Below are positions 16,847 through 24,900 of a DNA stretch of 64,000 nucleotides, in pieces. The DNA is from Sphaerisporangium sp040683095 (lineage in GTDB: Bacteria; Actinomycetota; Actinomycetes; Streptosporangiales; Streptosporangiaceae), in assembly GCF_040683095.1 (NCBI RefSeq), contig NZ_JBFBCI010000039.1, positions 21,673-85,672 on the forward strand, given 5' to 3'. Every line of letters starts with the position of its first letter. Position 1 is the stretch's first letter. A model generated the notes under the pieces. The model was given only the letters and a program-made list of their open reading frames with translations. It was not told the DNA's origin and made no database searches. The translations under genes and the position numbers were made by a program.

Positions 16847-17626
16847 CTACCGCTCCGGTGCGGCGGATCCCGCGGCGGGCGCGGCGAACAGCGCCCGCAC
16901 ACGCGCCACCTGCTCGGCGCGCTCGGCCGCGGCCTGCTCCTCCAGCGAGCGGCCCGGCGCGTCCCGCAGCAGCCGTTTGGTCGCCGCGGCGGCGGCCCTG
17001 TCGGTCGCGAGCAGGGCGGACGCGAGCTTCGCCGTGGCCGCCTCCAGTTCCTCGCGCGGGACCACCTGCTCGGCGAGACCGAGCCTCAGCGCCTCCCCGG
17101 CCTCGACGACGCGGGCGGTGAGGCAGATCTCCACGGCTCTGGCCACGCCCACGAGGTCGACCAGCGGCTTGGTGCCGGTGAGGTCGGGGACGAGCCCGAG
17201 CGCGGGCTCCTTCATGCAGAATCTGGCGTCGTCCGCGAGGATCCGCAGGTCGCAGGACAGGGCCAGTTGGAATCCGGCCCCGATCGCGTGTCCCTGAACC
17301 GCCGCGATCGACACGATGTCCGGCCGGCGCAACCATAGGAACCCCTGCTGGGCCCCCTGGATCCGCCGTTCGAACGCCTCGGAGTCGAGCGCGGCCACGG
17401 ACGCGAACGAGCCCTGCCCCGGCACCCCCTCCGGAGTGAGCATTCGCAGGTCTATGCCCGCTGAGAAGGACGGCCCCTCGCCTCTGACCACGACGACACG
17501 CACGTGCCCGGGCAGCGTACTGCCGATCCGGGCCAGGGCCGACCAGGTGGCGAACGTCTGAGCGTTCCGCTTGTCCGGCCGGTCCAATGTGATCGTCGCG
17601 ATCTCGCCGTCCACCTCGAAGCGCAT
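16847..17626 (-). CDS. Enoyl-CoA hydratase/isomerase family protein
   Basis: 259 residues from the ATG at 17626, preceded by GGAG. Upstream in-frame extension to 17869 is low-complexity and not family-like, and the usual family length is about 260. The crotonase core is clear: NAQTFATWSAL, the oxyanion-hole region FSAGIDLRML, and AAVQGHAIGAGFQLALSCDL. Aligned to rat mitochondrial hydratase by eye, the second catalytic Glu is kept (the E of MKEPALGLVP). The first (Glu144) is replaced by Gln (GFQLAL). That pattern is common in an actinobacterial subgroup and may mean a different reaction, such as isomerisation. It is not in an evident beta-oxidation operon. Confidence 0.83.
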   Translation of the reverse strand: MRFEVDGEIATITLDRPDKRNAQTFATWSALARIGSTLPGHVRVVVVRGEGPSFSAGIDLRMLTPEGVPGQGSFASVAALDSEAFERRIQGAQQGFLWLRRPDIVSIAAVQGHAIGAGFQLALSCDLRILADDARFCMKEPALGLVPDLTGTKPLVDLVGVARAVEICLTARVVEAGEALRLGLAEQVVPREELEAATAKLASALLATDRAAAAATKRLLRDAPGRSLEEQAAAERAEQVARVRALFAAPAAGSAAPER

Positions 17627-17918
17627 GCCGATCTCCGCGAGTTCCTCGCTGCCGAGGGCCCTGTCAGCCTCGCCGCGCACATCATCCGAGCGACTCCGCG
17701 CTCCGTTCGTGCCCGGTCCGGCGCCCTCGCCCGCCGAGATCGCCGCCGCACTCCCCCCAACCGTCGCTTCCGGCATCGCTCGCTCCGTTCGTGAAGTCGC
17801 GGCCCCACCACGTCCGGCCCCGGTGATGGCTCCAGAATCGGATTCTACCGGTGGGCGCGGATCGGCCACGGACGAACAGGACGAGCGGTTGCGGTCGCGC
17901 GTTCCGAGGCGGCCGCTT

Positions 17919-18134
17919 CTAGCGCTTCGACTTACCCCGGGTGGCCCCGCCGCGCCCGCGCAGAGTCACGCCGGACTCGCTGAGGATGCGGTGGATGAAC
18001 CCGTACGACCTGCCGGTGGAAGCGGCAAGCGCGCGGATGCTCTCACCCGCGGCGTAGCGCTTCTTAAGATCGGCGGCCAGCTTCTCACGGTCGGCCCCGG
18101 TCACCCGGGTGCCCTTCTTCAGAGTCTCGGCCAC
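17919..18134 (-). CDS. Small helix-turn-helix protein conserved in actinomycetes
   Basis: 71 residues. The central segment IRALAASTGRSYGFIHRILS is a helix-turn-helix of the resolvase or sigma-4 type. It is flanked by a Lys-rich N-terminus and a basic tail (RGRGGATRGKSKR). This protein type is widespread in actinomycetes as a short stand-alone DNA-binding protein. Targets are unknown. It sits downstream of the ABC-F gene on the same strand, 114 bases after that gene's stop. Confidence 0.85.
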   Translation of the reverse strand: MAETLKKGTRVTGADREKLAADLKKRYAAGESIRALAASTGRSYGFIHRILSESGVTLRGRGGATRGKSKR

Positions 18135-18248
18135 GAGTACCTCCTGTAGTGCCAGACTTCCGCAGCGTTACTCACGCCATGATCAGTCATTTCAGCCGGA
18201 TCGGCTACCTACTCCACGGGAAAAGATCCGTACCCGCTCAAATTAAGA

Positions 18249-19847
18249 TCAGGCAAGTGCCACAAGATCGGAAAATTCATCACTCCAAGCGTCTTCCACT
18301 CCGTCCGGTAGCAAGATCACCCTATCTGGTCGTAGGGCCTCTACGGCACCCTCGTCATGTGTAACGAGGACAATTGCCCCAGAATAGGACCTCAGAGCTG
18401 AAAGTACTTGATCGCGGCTGATCGGATCCAGATTGTTCGTAGGTTCGTCCAACAGCAGGACGTTGGCGCTCGAGAGCACCAGTGTGGCCAGGGCCAGTCG
18501 GGTCTTCTCCCCTCCGGACAGGACCGAGGCGGGCTTGTCGGCGTCGTCGCCGGAGAACAGGAACGAGCCGAGCACGTTGCGCAGGCCGACGTCGGGCACG
18601 TCGGGACCGGCGGAGCGCATGTTCTCCAGCACGGTGCGGTCGCCGTCCAGGGTCTCGTGCTCCTGGGCGTAGTAGCCCAGCTTGAGGCCGTGACCAGGGC
18701 GGATCTGGCCGGTGTCGGGCTTCTCCAGGCCGCCCAGCATGCGCAGCAGCGTGGTCTTGCCCGCGCCGTTGAGACCGAGCACCACCACCCGGCTGCCCCG
18801 GTCGACGGCGGCGTCCACGTCGGTGAAGACCTCCAGCGAGCCGTAGGACTTCGACAGGCCGGTCGCCGTCAGCGGGGTGCGGCCGCAGGGGGCGGGATCG
18901 GGGAAGCGCAGCTTGGCGACCTTGTCGCTGCGGCGCTCCTCCTCGACGCCTGCGAGCAGGCGCCTGGCCCGCCGCTCCATGTCCTGCGCGGCCTTGGCCT
19001 TGGTCGCCTTGGCGCGCATGCGGTCGGCCTGCGAGAGGAGCTGGGACGCCTGGCGCTCGGCGTTGGCCCGCTCGCGCTTCCTGCGGCGCTCGTCGGCCTC
19101 GCGCTGGGCGAGATAGGCGGTCCAGCCGACGTTGTAGGTGTCGACGACGCAGCGGTTGGCGTCGAGGTGCAGGACGCGGTTGACCGTCGCTTCAAGAAGC
19201 CCGACATCGTGGCTAATAATGATCAAGCCGCCCTGGTGTGATCGTAAAAAATCACGAAGCCACCCGATTGAGTCTGCATCGAGGTGGTTTGTCGGCTCGT
19301 CAAGCAGGAGAGTCTCCGCTCCGCTGAACAGAATGCGGGCCAGCTCGACCCGTCGTCGCTGGCCGCCGGACAGGGTCTCCAGGGGCTGCTTGAGCACCCG
19401 GTCGGGCAGGCCCAGGCTGGAGGCGATCGACGCGGCCTCGGCCTCCGCCGCGTACCCGCCGAGGACGTGCAGCCGGTCCTCCAGGCGGCCGTACGCGCGG
19501 ACGGCGCGGTCGCGGACGCGCTCGTCGGCCGAGGCCATGCCGCCCTCGGCCTCGCGCAGCTCCCGCAGCACCTCGTCCAGGCCGCGGGCGGACAGGATGC
19601 GGTCGGAGGCGAGCACCGCCAGGTCGCCCGTGCGGGGGTCCTGGGGGAGGTAGCCGACGCTGCCGCTGGTGGTGACGGTGCCGGTGGCGGGCAGGCCCTC
19701 GCCCGCGAGCACCTTGCACAGCGTGGTCTTGCCCGCGCCGTTGCGGCCCACCAGGCCGATGCGGTCGCCGGGGTTGACGCGGAAGGACGCCCCTTCGATG
19801 AGCAGGCGGGAACCGGCGCGCAGTTCGATGTCGGACGCGATGATCAT
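18249..19847 (-). CDS. ABC-F family ATPase (ribosome-associated translation factor type)
   Basis: 532 residues from the ATG at 19847. The frame runs 21 codons further, but the family begins at MIIASDIELRAGSRLL. ABC-F proteins have two ATPase domains, no membrane domain, and act in the ribosomal E site in translation or antibiotic resistance. Domain 1 has Walker A GRNGAGKTTL and signature LSGGQRRRVEL. The basic linker (READERRRKRERANAERQ) follows. Domain 2 has GLNGAGKTTLLRML and LSGGEKTRLALATL. This widespread actinomycete member is likely housekeeping; a resistance role cannot be excluded. Confidence 0.9.
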   Translation of the reverse strand: MIIASDIELRAGSRLLIEGASFRVNPGDRIGLVGRNGAGKTTLCKVLAGEGLPATGTVTTSGSVGYLPQDPRTGDLAVLASDRILSARGLDEVLRELREAEGGMASADERVRDRAVRAYGRLEDRLHVLGGYAAEAEAASIASSLGLPDRVLKQPLETLSGGQRRRVELARILFSGAETLLLDEPTNHLDADSIGWLRDFLRSHQGGLIIISHDVGLLEATVNRVLHLDANRCVVDTYNVGWTAYLAQREADERRRKRERANAERQASQLLSQADRMRAKATKAKAAQDMERRARRLLAGVEEERRSDKVAKLRFPDPAPCGRTPLTATGLSKSYGSLEVFTDVDAAVDRGSRVVVLGLNGAGKTTLLRMLGGLEKPDTGQIRPGHGLKLGYYAQEHETLDGDRTVLENMRSAGPDVPDVGLRNVLGSFLFSGDDADKPASVLSGGEKTRLALATLVLSSANVLLLDEPTNNLDPISRDQVLSALRSYSGAIVLVTHDEGAVEALRPDRVILLPDGVEDAWSDEFSDLVALA

Positions 19848-20248
19848 GATGAGGGAACACTCCCAGAGCGGGGAACGAGATTCGAGGGACGTGCTGTCGG
19901 AAAAGAGCACGGGTGCCGCGAGACGGCCCGGCCGCCTCCGTGGTGAGTGCGCCGATCAATCGGGAGTGCGCATAGGCCTAGTGTAAGGCCCGCGCTCCCC
20001 TGGGGCCCCGTACCCGCGGCCCGGCGTCAGGCCGCCTGCCGCCGGGGTACTCGCCGACCGCGTTGTCGCAGGTCATTGCAGTTGAGCACGTAGAGTTGGG
20101 GAACGGAGACGCCGACCTGCAAACGTCGGCGCCCACCCGCGGAGGCAGGTGCCGTGCCCTCGCGGGTTCCCGCGTCACGACCTGACAGGAGGTCCCCCGG
20201 GCGGGTACCGGGGAGCGGGAGGCCGATACCGCGCGGACGGAGGCATCT
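19848..20248. other. Divergent intergenic region between ABC-F and histidine kinase genes
   Basis: 401 bases. I find no convincing gene on either strand; the open frames here are GC-bias artefacts. An imperfect nine-base-pair hairpin lies at 20109-20134 (GCCGAC/GTCGGC core), about 115 bases before the kinase start, within what would be its leader. It matches no riboswitch class I can name. Confidence 0.4.
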
Positions 20249-21253
20249 GTGGGCATCTGGCACACGCGGTCGCCGTCATGCGACCACATCAGGCGCGGGC
20301 GGAATCGCCCCGGCGCCCGCCGGAACGCGGCGGGCGCCTCCTCGGGCACCGCCTCGGGTGCCGACGGGATCGCCGCGGTCGCCGGCAGAGTCGCCGGCGG
20401 CCTCCCCGCGGTCGCCCTCATCACCACCGCCGCCCTGGCCGCCCGGGCGGCCGGCAGGAAGGTGCTGCGCCGGGTGAGCGACATCTCGGCCGAACTGGCC
20501 GCGATCTACGAGGGCGACGCCGGCGGCAGCATCGCCCCGGAGCACGACCCCGAGGAGATCGCCGAGCTCGTCCGCCATCTCAACGTCACCCTGCAAATGC
20601 TCTCCCGGGAGCGCGGATTCACCTCCGACGTCTCCCACGAGCTCCGTTCTCCCATCACCGCGCTCCGGGCGGAGCTGGACGACGCGCTCCTGTACCCCGG
20701 CCAGACCGACGTGCCGACCCTGACCACCCGGCTGCTGCCGTGCGTCGACCGACTGGAGGCCATGGTGACGGACCTGCTGACGCTGGCGCGGTCGCGGGTG
20801 GGGCGCGCCGGGCGGCGTGAACGGTTCGACCTCGACGAGTGCGCGCGTCAGGTGGTGTCGGAGCGGCTGGACCGGTGCCCGGTCACCCTGATGGCCGGCT
20901 CGGGCGTCACGGTGGACGCCGTGCCCGCCGAGATCAGGCGGGCCCTGGTCAACCTGCTGGACAACGCCCAGCGCTACGCCCGCAAGACGGTGGACGTCGA
21001 GGTCCGGCGGCAGGGCGGCGACGCGCTGCTCGCGGTGTCCGACGACGGCGAGGGGGTGCCCGAGGCCGACCGGCGGCGGATCTTCGAGCGGTTCACCCGG
21101 CTCGACGTCTGCCCCGAGCGCGACGGCCTGGGCACCGGCCTCGGCCTGGCGATCACGCAGGAGATCGTCCGCGGGCACGGCGGGTCGATCCACGTCGAGG
21201 ACTCCGAAACCGGCGGGGCGCGGTTCGTCCTGCGCCTCCCGCTGTCCGCCTGA
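20249..21253 (+). CDS. Histidine kinase with HAMP-like, HisKA and HATPase domains but no sensor domain
   Basis: 334 residues from GTG 20249, directly after a GGAGG ribosome binding site at good spacing, so the short form looks genuine. Residues about 45-70 could be one membrane helix (GGLPAVALITTAALAARAAG). A HAMP-like segment follows, then the phospho-acceptor helix FTSDVSHELRSPITALRAEL with His as acceptor. The HATPase domain has LVNLLDNAQRYAR (N box), DDGEGVPEADR and GTGLGLAI. No extracellular loop and no response regulator gene are present nearby, so it is an orphan. It may be a 5'-truncated kinase that gained a start, or one that senses through a partner. Confidence 0.8.
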   Translation: MGIWHTRSPSCDHIRRGRNRPGARRNAAGASSGTASGADGIAAVAGRVAGGLPAVALITTAALAARAAGRKVLRRVSDISAELAAIYEGDAGGSIAPEHDPEEIAELVRHLNVTLQMLSRERGFTSDVSHELRSPITALRAELDDALLYPGQTDVPTLTTRLLPCVDRLEAMVTDLLTLARSRVGRAGRRERFDLDECARQVVSERLDRCPVTLMAGSGVTVDAVPAEIRRALVNLLDNAQRYARKTVDVEVRRQGGDALLAVSDDGEGVPEADRRRIFERFTRLDVCPERDGLGTGLGLAITQEIVRGHGGSIHVEDSETGGARFVLRLPLSA

Positions 21254-21266
21254 CGCGGGCGCGGGC

Positions 21267-21941
21267 TCATTCCTCCGGGTCGACGACGCGGATGCGCACC
21301 GCCCTGAACCTCTGAGGCGTCTCCTTCAGCACGGCCAGCCGGGGGTCGGGGACGTCCAGGAACGGCCCGGACGCGAGCGCGAAGACGGCGGCGAGCCTGC
21401 GGTCCTCGCGCAGCGCGTCGGCCGCCCGCCGGTCCCCGCCGAGCACGACGGCGTCCAGGTCGGGCACGTGCGGGCCGAGCACCCGGGCGGCGACGTCGGC
21501 CGCCGCCCCGAGGGCCTCGTCCGCCTGCTTGCGCCTGCGCCGGGCGAAGCGCTGCTGGGACCAGCCCCCGGCGGCGCTGCGCCCGTAGACCTGCCGGGAG
21601 CCGACCTTGGAGGCCACCAGGCGCTCGCCCTCGAACACGCCGGCGGCGTACCCGCCCAGGCGCACGAGCAGCACCCCGACGCGCCGTTCGCGCGCCGCGT
21701 GCGCCGCCAGGTCCGCCACGGGGCCACCCTCGCCGGCCGGGCCGTCCTGGACCGGCAGCGGAGGGAACGGCACGTGGCACTCGGCCAGGGCGCCGTCCTC
21801 GGCCCGCAGCCGGACCACGTCGCCCTCCGTGACGGCGACGACGGGGCCGTGACGTCCGGCGAACCCCTGCGCCCAGCCCGCGAGGCGCTCGGGGGCGACC
21901 GACACCCACCGCCCGCCTCCCGCCGCGGGACGTGACGTCAC
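21267..21941 (-). CDS. acVLRF1-type peptidyl-tRNA hydrolase (actinobacterial Vms1-like release factor)
   Basis: 224 residues from GTG 21941, right after a strong AGGAGGAG ribosome binding site. The longer frame to 22232 is not supported. The Vms1-like release-factor fold is identified by the segment KVGSRQVYGRSAAGGWSQQR followed by FARRRRKQ. The GGxSQ portion is equivalent to the catalytic GGQ-like loop with its key Gln. Further support is VPDLDAVVLGGDRRA and FLDVPDPRLAVL. The family is proposed to release nascent peptides from stalled 50S subunits in ribosome quality control. It acts in the cytoplasm. It is convergent with the histidine kinase. Confidence 0.82.
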   Translation of the reverse strand: MTSRPAAGGGRWVSVAPERLAGWAQGFAGRHGPVVAVTEGDVVRLRAEDGALAECHVPFPPLPVQDGPAGEGGPVADLAAHAARERRVGVLLVRLGGYAAGVFEGERLVASKVGSRQVYGRSAAGGWSQQRFARRRRKQADEALGAAADVAARVLGPHVPDLDAVVLGGDRRAADALREDRRLAAVFALASGPFLDVPDPRLAVLKETPQRFRAVRIRVVDPEE

Positions 21942-22195
21942 GATCTCCTCCTCCCGGGCCCGGGCGAACCCGCGCGCCGCCTGACCGCACACCTTACCGA
22001 GGGCGGGATCCCGGCGGTCGCGGGCGGCTCGGGGAGGGCGGGACGAGGGGTCCGGGACCGTGATCATGGTCACGAACGGTGACACTGTTCCGGACTTCCA
22101 GTAAAGAAGAACTTCCCTTCCAACGAAAGGGGAAATGTGGGTGAATTCGCCTTTCTGGGCGGTAGTTCCCCCTGAAACCGCAGGACAATCGCCAC

Positions 22196-23380
22196 GTGAC
22201 GGTCCCCAGGTCCACCTCTCCGGCCGCTTCACCCCCGGAACTCTCCACCGCCGACGACGCCTACCGCCAGGCGTCCGGCGGCTCTCCCCTATTCCAGCCG
22301 ATCGTCGACCTCGACACCGGCGGGGTGATCGCCGTCGAGGCCGGCGCCGGCGTCACGCTTCCCGGCTTCTCACGTGACATCTCCTCCGCCGTCGCCGCCG
22401 CCTACGCCGCCGCGCGCGAGGAGGCCCTGCTGCCCCTCCTCCTGACCGTCGCGTCGGGGGCCGTGATCGAGGGCTCCGCCGCCATGGCGCCGCTCCACGA
22501 GGCGATGCGCGCCACGCGACGGCGGCCCCGCGAGGTCATCCTGGTCGTCACGGGCGACTTCCCCCCCGAGTACCGCCAGGCGCTCCTGGTCGGCGTCGAG
22601 GGCCTGCGGGCCATCGGGTACCTGGTCGCCCTCGGCGGCCTCGGCACCACCCACATGCCGCTGGACCTGGTCGCCGACGCCTCGCCGTACGCGGCCGTCC
22701 TGTCCCCCGAATTGGTCGACCGCATCCCCCGCGACCCGCGGCGCAACGCGCTCGGCGAGGCCGTCGCCCAGATGGCCAAGACCATCGGCATCCACGTGCT
22801 CGCGCCGCACGTGCGCGACGAGATGCAGCTCACCACGCTGCGCGGCTGGGGCATCCGGCTCGCCCAGGGCCCGCTGCTCGCCCCGCCCGACTGGCGTCCC
22901 GCGCACGGCCGCGTGCACGTCCCCCTGCCGGTGCCGGCGTCGGCCGCCGAGCCGTCCACGATCGACCTCGGCCCGCGGGTCCAGGAGTTCCTCATGCCCG
23001 CGGTCACCCTGGAGATGGACGCGACGGCCGAGGACGTGGTCGACGCGCTCGGCACCGAGCCGTCGATCACCAGCGTCATCCTGGTGGACGAGTACCAGCG
23101 GCCTCGGGGCAGCGTGGAGCGCAGCCGCTTCCTGCTGTCCATCGCCGGGCCCTACGGCCACGCCCTGCACGCCAAGAAGCCCGCCCACCGCCTGGCCGAC
23201 GCGCCGCGCGTCGTGCCGAAGACGACGCCCGCGATCGCGGCCATGCAGGTCGCGGGCAAGGACGGCGCCCGCGTCTACGACGACCTGGTCGTGGTGGACG
23301 AGGTGGGGCGGTGCATGGGGGTGGTCCACGTCGGCGACCTGATCCGCCACGTCGCCGACCTGCGCCCGGGACGCCGCTGA
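22196..23380 (+). CDS. Degenerate EAL domain fused to a CBS-like pair, likely c-di-GMP/nucleotide sensor
   Basis: 394 residues from GTG 22196. Residues about 30-245 follow the EAL phosphodiesterase fold (PLFQPIVDLDTGGVIAVEA, later RGWGIRLAQGPLLAPP near its end). The catalytic set is lost: the EAL motif reads EAG and the DDFG metal motif reads GGLG. It should not hydrolyse c-di-GMP. Residues about 260-390 look like two CBS-type modules (VILVDEYQRPRGSVERSRFL and VVVDEVGRCMGVVHVGDLIR), which usually bind adenine nucleotides. I infer a ligand-sensing regulator. No partner gene is adjacent on its strand. Confidence 0.75.
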   Translation: MTVPRSTSPAASPPELSTADDAYRQASGGSPLFQPIVDLDTGGVIAVEAGAGVTLPGFSRDISSAVAAAYAAAREEALLPLLLTVASGAVIEGSAAMAPLHEAMRATRRRPREVILVVTGDFPPEYRQALLVGVEGLRAIGYLVALGGLGTTHMPLDLVADASPYAAVLSPELVDRIPRDPRRNALGEAVAQMAKTIGIHVLAPHVRDEMQLTTLRGWGIRLAQGPLLAPPDWRPAHGRVHVPLPVPASAAEPSTIDLGPRVQEFLMPAVTLEMDATAEDVVDALGTEPSITSVILVDEYQRPRGSVERSRFLLSIAGPYGHALHAKKPAHRLADAPRVVPKTTPAIAAMQVAGKDGARVYDDLVVVDEVGRCMGVVHVGDLIRHVADLRPGRR

Positions 23381-23570
23381 GGGACGTCCGGGAACGTTCC
23401 GGCCGTACCGGGCCGTCCCCTCGCGCCGTTTCGGGCCCGGCCTCGCGTGTCGCGCCCCGGTGGGCCTGGATGCGCGACCGGCCCGGCGTTACCCTGCTCC
23501 TGGCGCGCCGGGGGGCGCGGGGGAACGGGGGCGGCGCGGGCATGTTCCGCTCCCTTGGAAGGGGTTCGCG

Positions 23571-24596
23571 ATGCCGCTCAAGTCTTATGGTGTGCTCGCC
23601 GGCCGGGCGGTCGCCCGGCGCAGGGAAGGCCGCGGCGACACACCGCACTACCAGATCCACCTCGTCGACGACATGGGCACGAACTACCGGGCGGCGGTCA
23701 ACGTCCTGTCCCAGCAGGCGCCCTCGGAGCTGCTGTACGCGGCGGTGGAGGACTTCCGTCACCCGCTCACCGCGGCGCTGCCGCCCGCGGGCAGCGGCTG
23801 GACGTCGCTGCCCAGCGCCCCGGGCGGCGCCGCGGGGGACTTCATCCGGGGCAACCTGTTCGACCCGGCGGCCATGCGCCCGCTGCCGCCGGACCTGCCC
23901 GGCGAGGACAACGACCTGGCCGACCTGCTGGACCACTACGTCCAGCGGGCGATCGGCGACCCGCGGGCCGGGGTGTACGTCCTCGGCGAACGCTGGGGGC
24001 CCGAGCCGAGGACCGCGGACAAGATCTTCGGGTTCCTGCCCGGCAACGGCGTGCACGACGTGCACATGAACCAGGGCAACAGCGGCCGCTTCCGCGCCGA
24101 CGACCACGTGTGGCAGGACGGGGCCCTGCTGGTGCACCTTCCGGCCCAGTCGCGGCCGGCCGAGTCGCGGTGGGTGGGCATCTTCCTGGCCTTCCAGTCC
24201 CAGGCCTGGCACACCGACGACGTCACCGGGCACGCCCTCGCCGAGGCGCCGGCCCGTCCCGCCACCGGCGCGGACGCGCGGGTGCGGATCATCGCGGCGC
24301 TGGCCAACCCCACCGGCCCGGCGCCCGAGCACGAGACCGTCACGCTGCTCAACGCCTCGCCCGACCCGGTCGACCTGGCCGGGTGGCGCCTCGCCGACCG
24401 CGCCAAGAACGTCCTGGCCCTTCCCGCCGGGCCGCTGGCCCCGGGCACGACCCTGGTGGTGCCGACCGGCGAGGGGCTCCAGCTCGGCAACAAGGGCGGG
24501 GCGATCACCCTGCTGGACCCGGCCGGACTGAAGGTCCACGGCGTGGCCTACACCGCCGACCAGGCCGCCCGGGAGGGGTGGACCATCACCTTCTGA
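23571..24596 (+). CDS. DUF2278 (YukJ-like) protein with C-terminal lamin-tail domain
   Basis: 341 residues from the ATG at 23571, after GGAAGGGG; the upstream frame extension is not family-like. Residues about 1-220 are DUF2278 (MPLKSYGVLAGRAVARR, HYQIHLVDDMGTNYRAAVNV, MNQGNSG, LVHLP). Residues about 235-341 form an Ig-like lamin-tail domain (ETVTLLNASPDPVDLAGWRL, then the closing strands to GWTITF). There is no signal peptide. The biochemical function of DUF2278 is unknown. Lamin-tail domains often accompany nucleases or surface proteins. Confidence 0.8.
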   Translation: MPLKSYGVLAGRAVARRREGRGDTPHYQIHLVDDMGTNYRAAVNVLSQQAPSELLYAAVEDFRHPLTAALPPAGSGWTSLPSAPGGAAGDFIRGNLFDPAAMRPLPPDLPGEDNDLADLLDHYVQRAIGDPRAGVYVLGERWGPEPRTADKIFGFLPGNGVHDVHMNQGNSGRFRADDHVWQDGALLVHLPAQSRPAESRWVGIFLAFQSQAWHTDDVTGHALAEAPARPATGADARVRIIAALANPTGPAPEHETVTLLNASPDPVDLAGWRLADRAKNVLALPAGPLAPGTTLVVPTGEGLQLGNKGGAITLLDPAGLKVHGVAYTADQAAREGWTITF

Positions 24597-24617
24597 TACC
24601 TTCCTGACGCCTTCTGA

Positions 24618-24733
24618 CAGTGAGGATGTAGGTGAGCGCCTTCCGGCGGGGTTTGACCCCACTTCTGACTGACCGCAGGGTCCTTAACGGGATCTGTCGG
24701 CCCCGGCCGGAAGGCGCTCACCTGCACTCACTG
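24618..24733. repeat. Long imperfect inverted repeat, MITE-like
   Basis: Arms 24630-24647 and 24706-24723 are an exact 18-base inverted match (AGGTGAGCGCCTTCCGGC and its complement). Similarity continues inward through four more bases with one indel, and outward through CAGTGAG/CTCACTG with a small gap. That gives about 33-base arms around a 50-base centre. It starts some 22 bases past the DUF2278 stop. It is far longer than the terminators elsewhere in the window. No flanking target duplication is evident. It could be a miniature transposable element or an exceptional terminator. Confidence 0.6.
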
Positions 24734-24779
24734 GACGCGGCGCGTGACCTTATAGGAGCCTGGCCAGAGGCCCCGTCAC

Positions 24780-24880
24780 TGGCCCTTGCGCGGACCACGA
24801 CCCAGCCCTCGCGGTGCAGCGGAGAGACGGTGGGGGCCCTCCATGCCAGGGTGATCGCGATTGCCTCGTCGATGCGCTGA
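24780..24880 (-). pseudogene. Duplicated, decayed fragment of hisG
   Basis: About 100 bases that match the region of the intact hisG gene near 26060-26170, in the same orientation. Long blocks are shared, for example CGACCCAGCCCTCGCGGTGC. Relative to hisG it lacks about 13 bases near its left end, carries a one-base insertion in the run encoding the Pro-Thr-Val region, and has scattered substitutions. It corresponds roughly to hisG residues 230-265, within the C-terminal regulatory domain. It cannot be translated as a useful product. It ends immediately before the terminator of the crystallin-like gene. Confidence 0.85.
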
Positions 24881-24900
24881 GGGGGCTGCGCTCAGCCCCC
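24881..24900. terminator. Terminator overlapping the stop codon of the crystallin-like gene
   Basis: A perfect eight-base-pair stem GGGGGCTG/CAGCCCCC with a four-base loop. The stop codon of the minus-strand gene (24892-24894) lies within the hairpin. Confidence 0.65.

Noticed and set aside
17627..17869. N-terminal extension of the enoyl-CoA hydratase-like protein
   Set aside because: The extra 81 residues are low-complexity and not family-like; a ribosome binding site precedes the ATG at 17626.
20090..20248. Riboswitch upstream of the histidine kinase
   Set aside because: Only one hairpin is evident and no conserved core of a known class is recognisable.
24630..24723. tRNA or tmRNA-like gene formed by the long inverted repeat
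   Set aside because: The stem is 18 or more base pairs with no cloverleaf arms, anticodon loop or CCA; it does not fit a tRNA.
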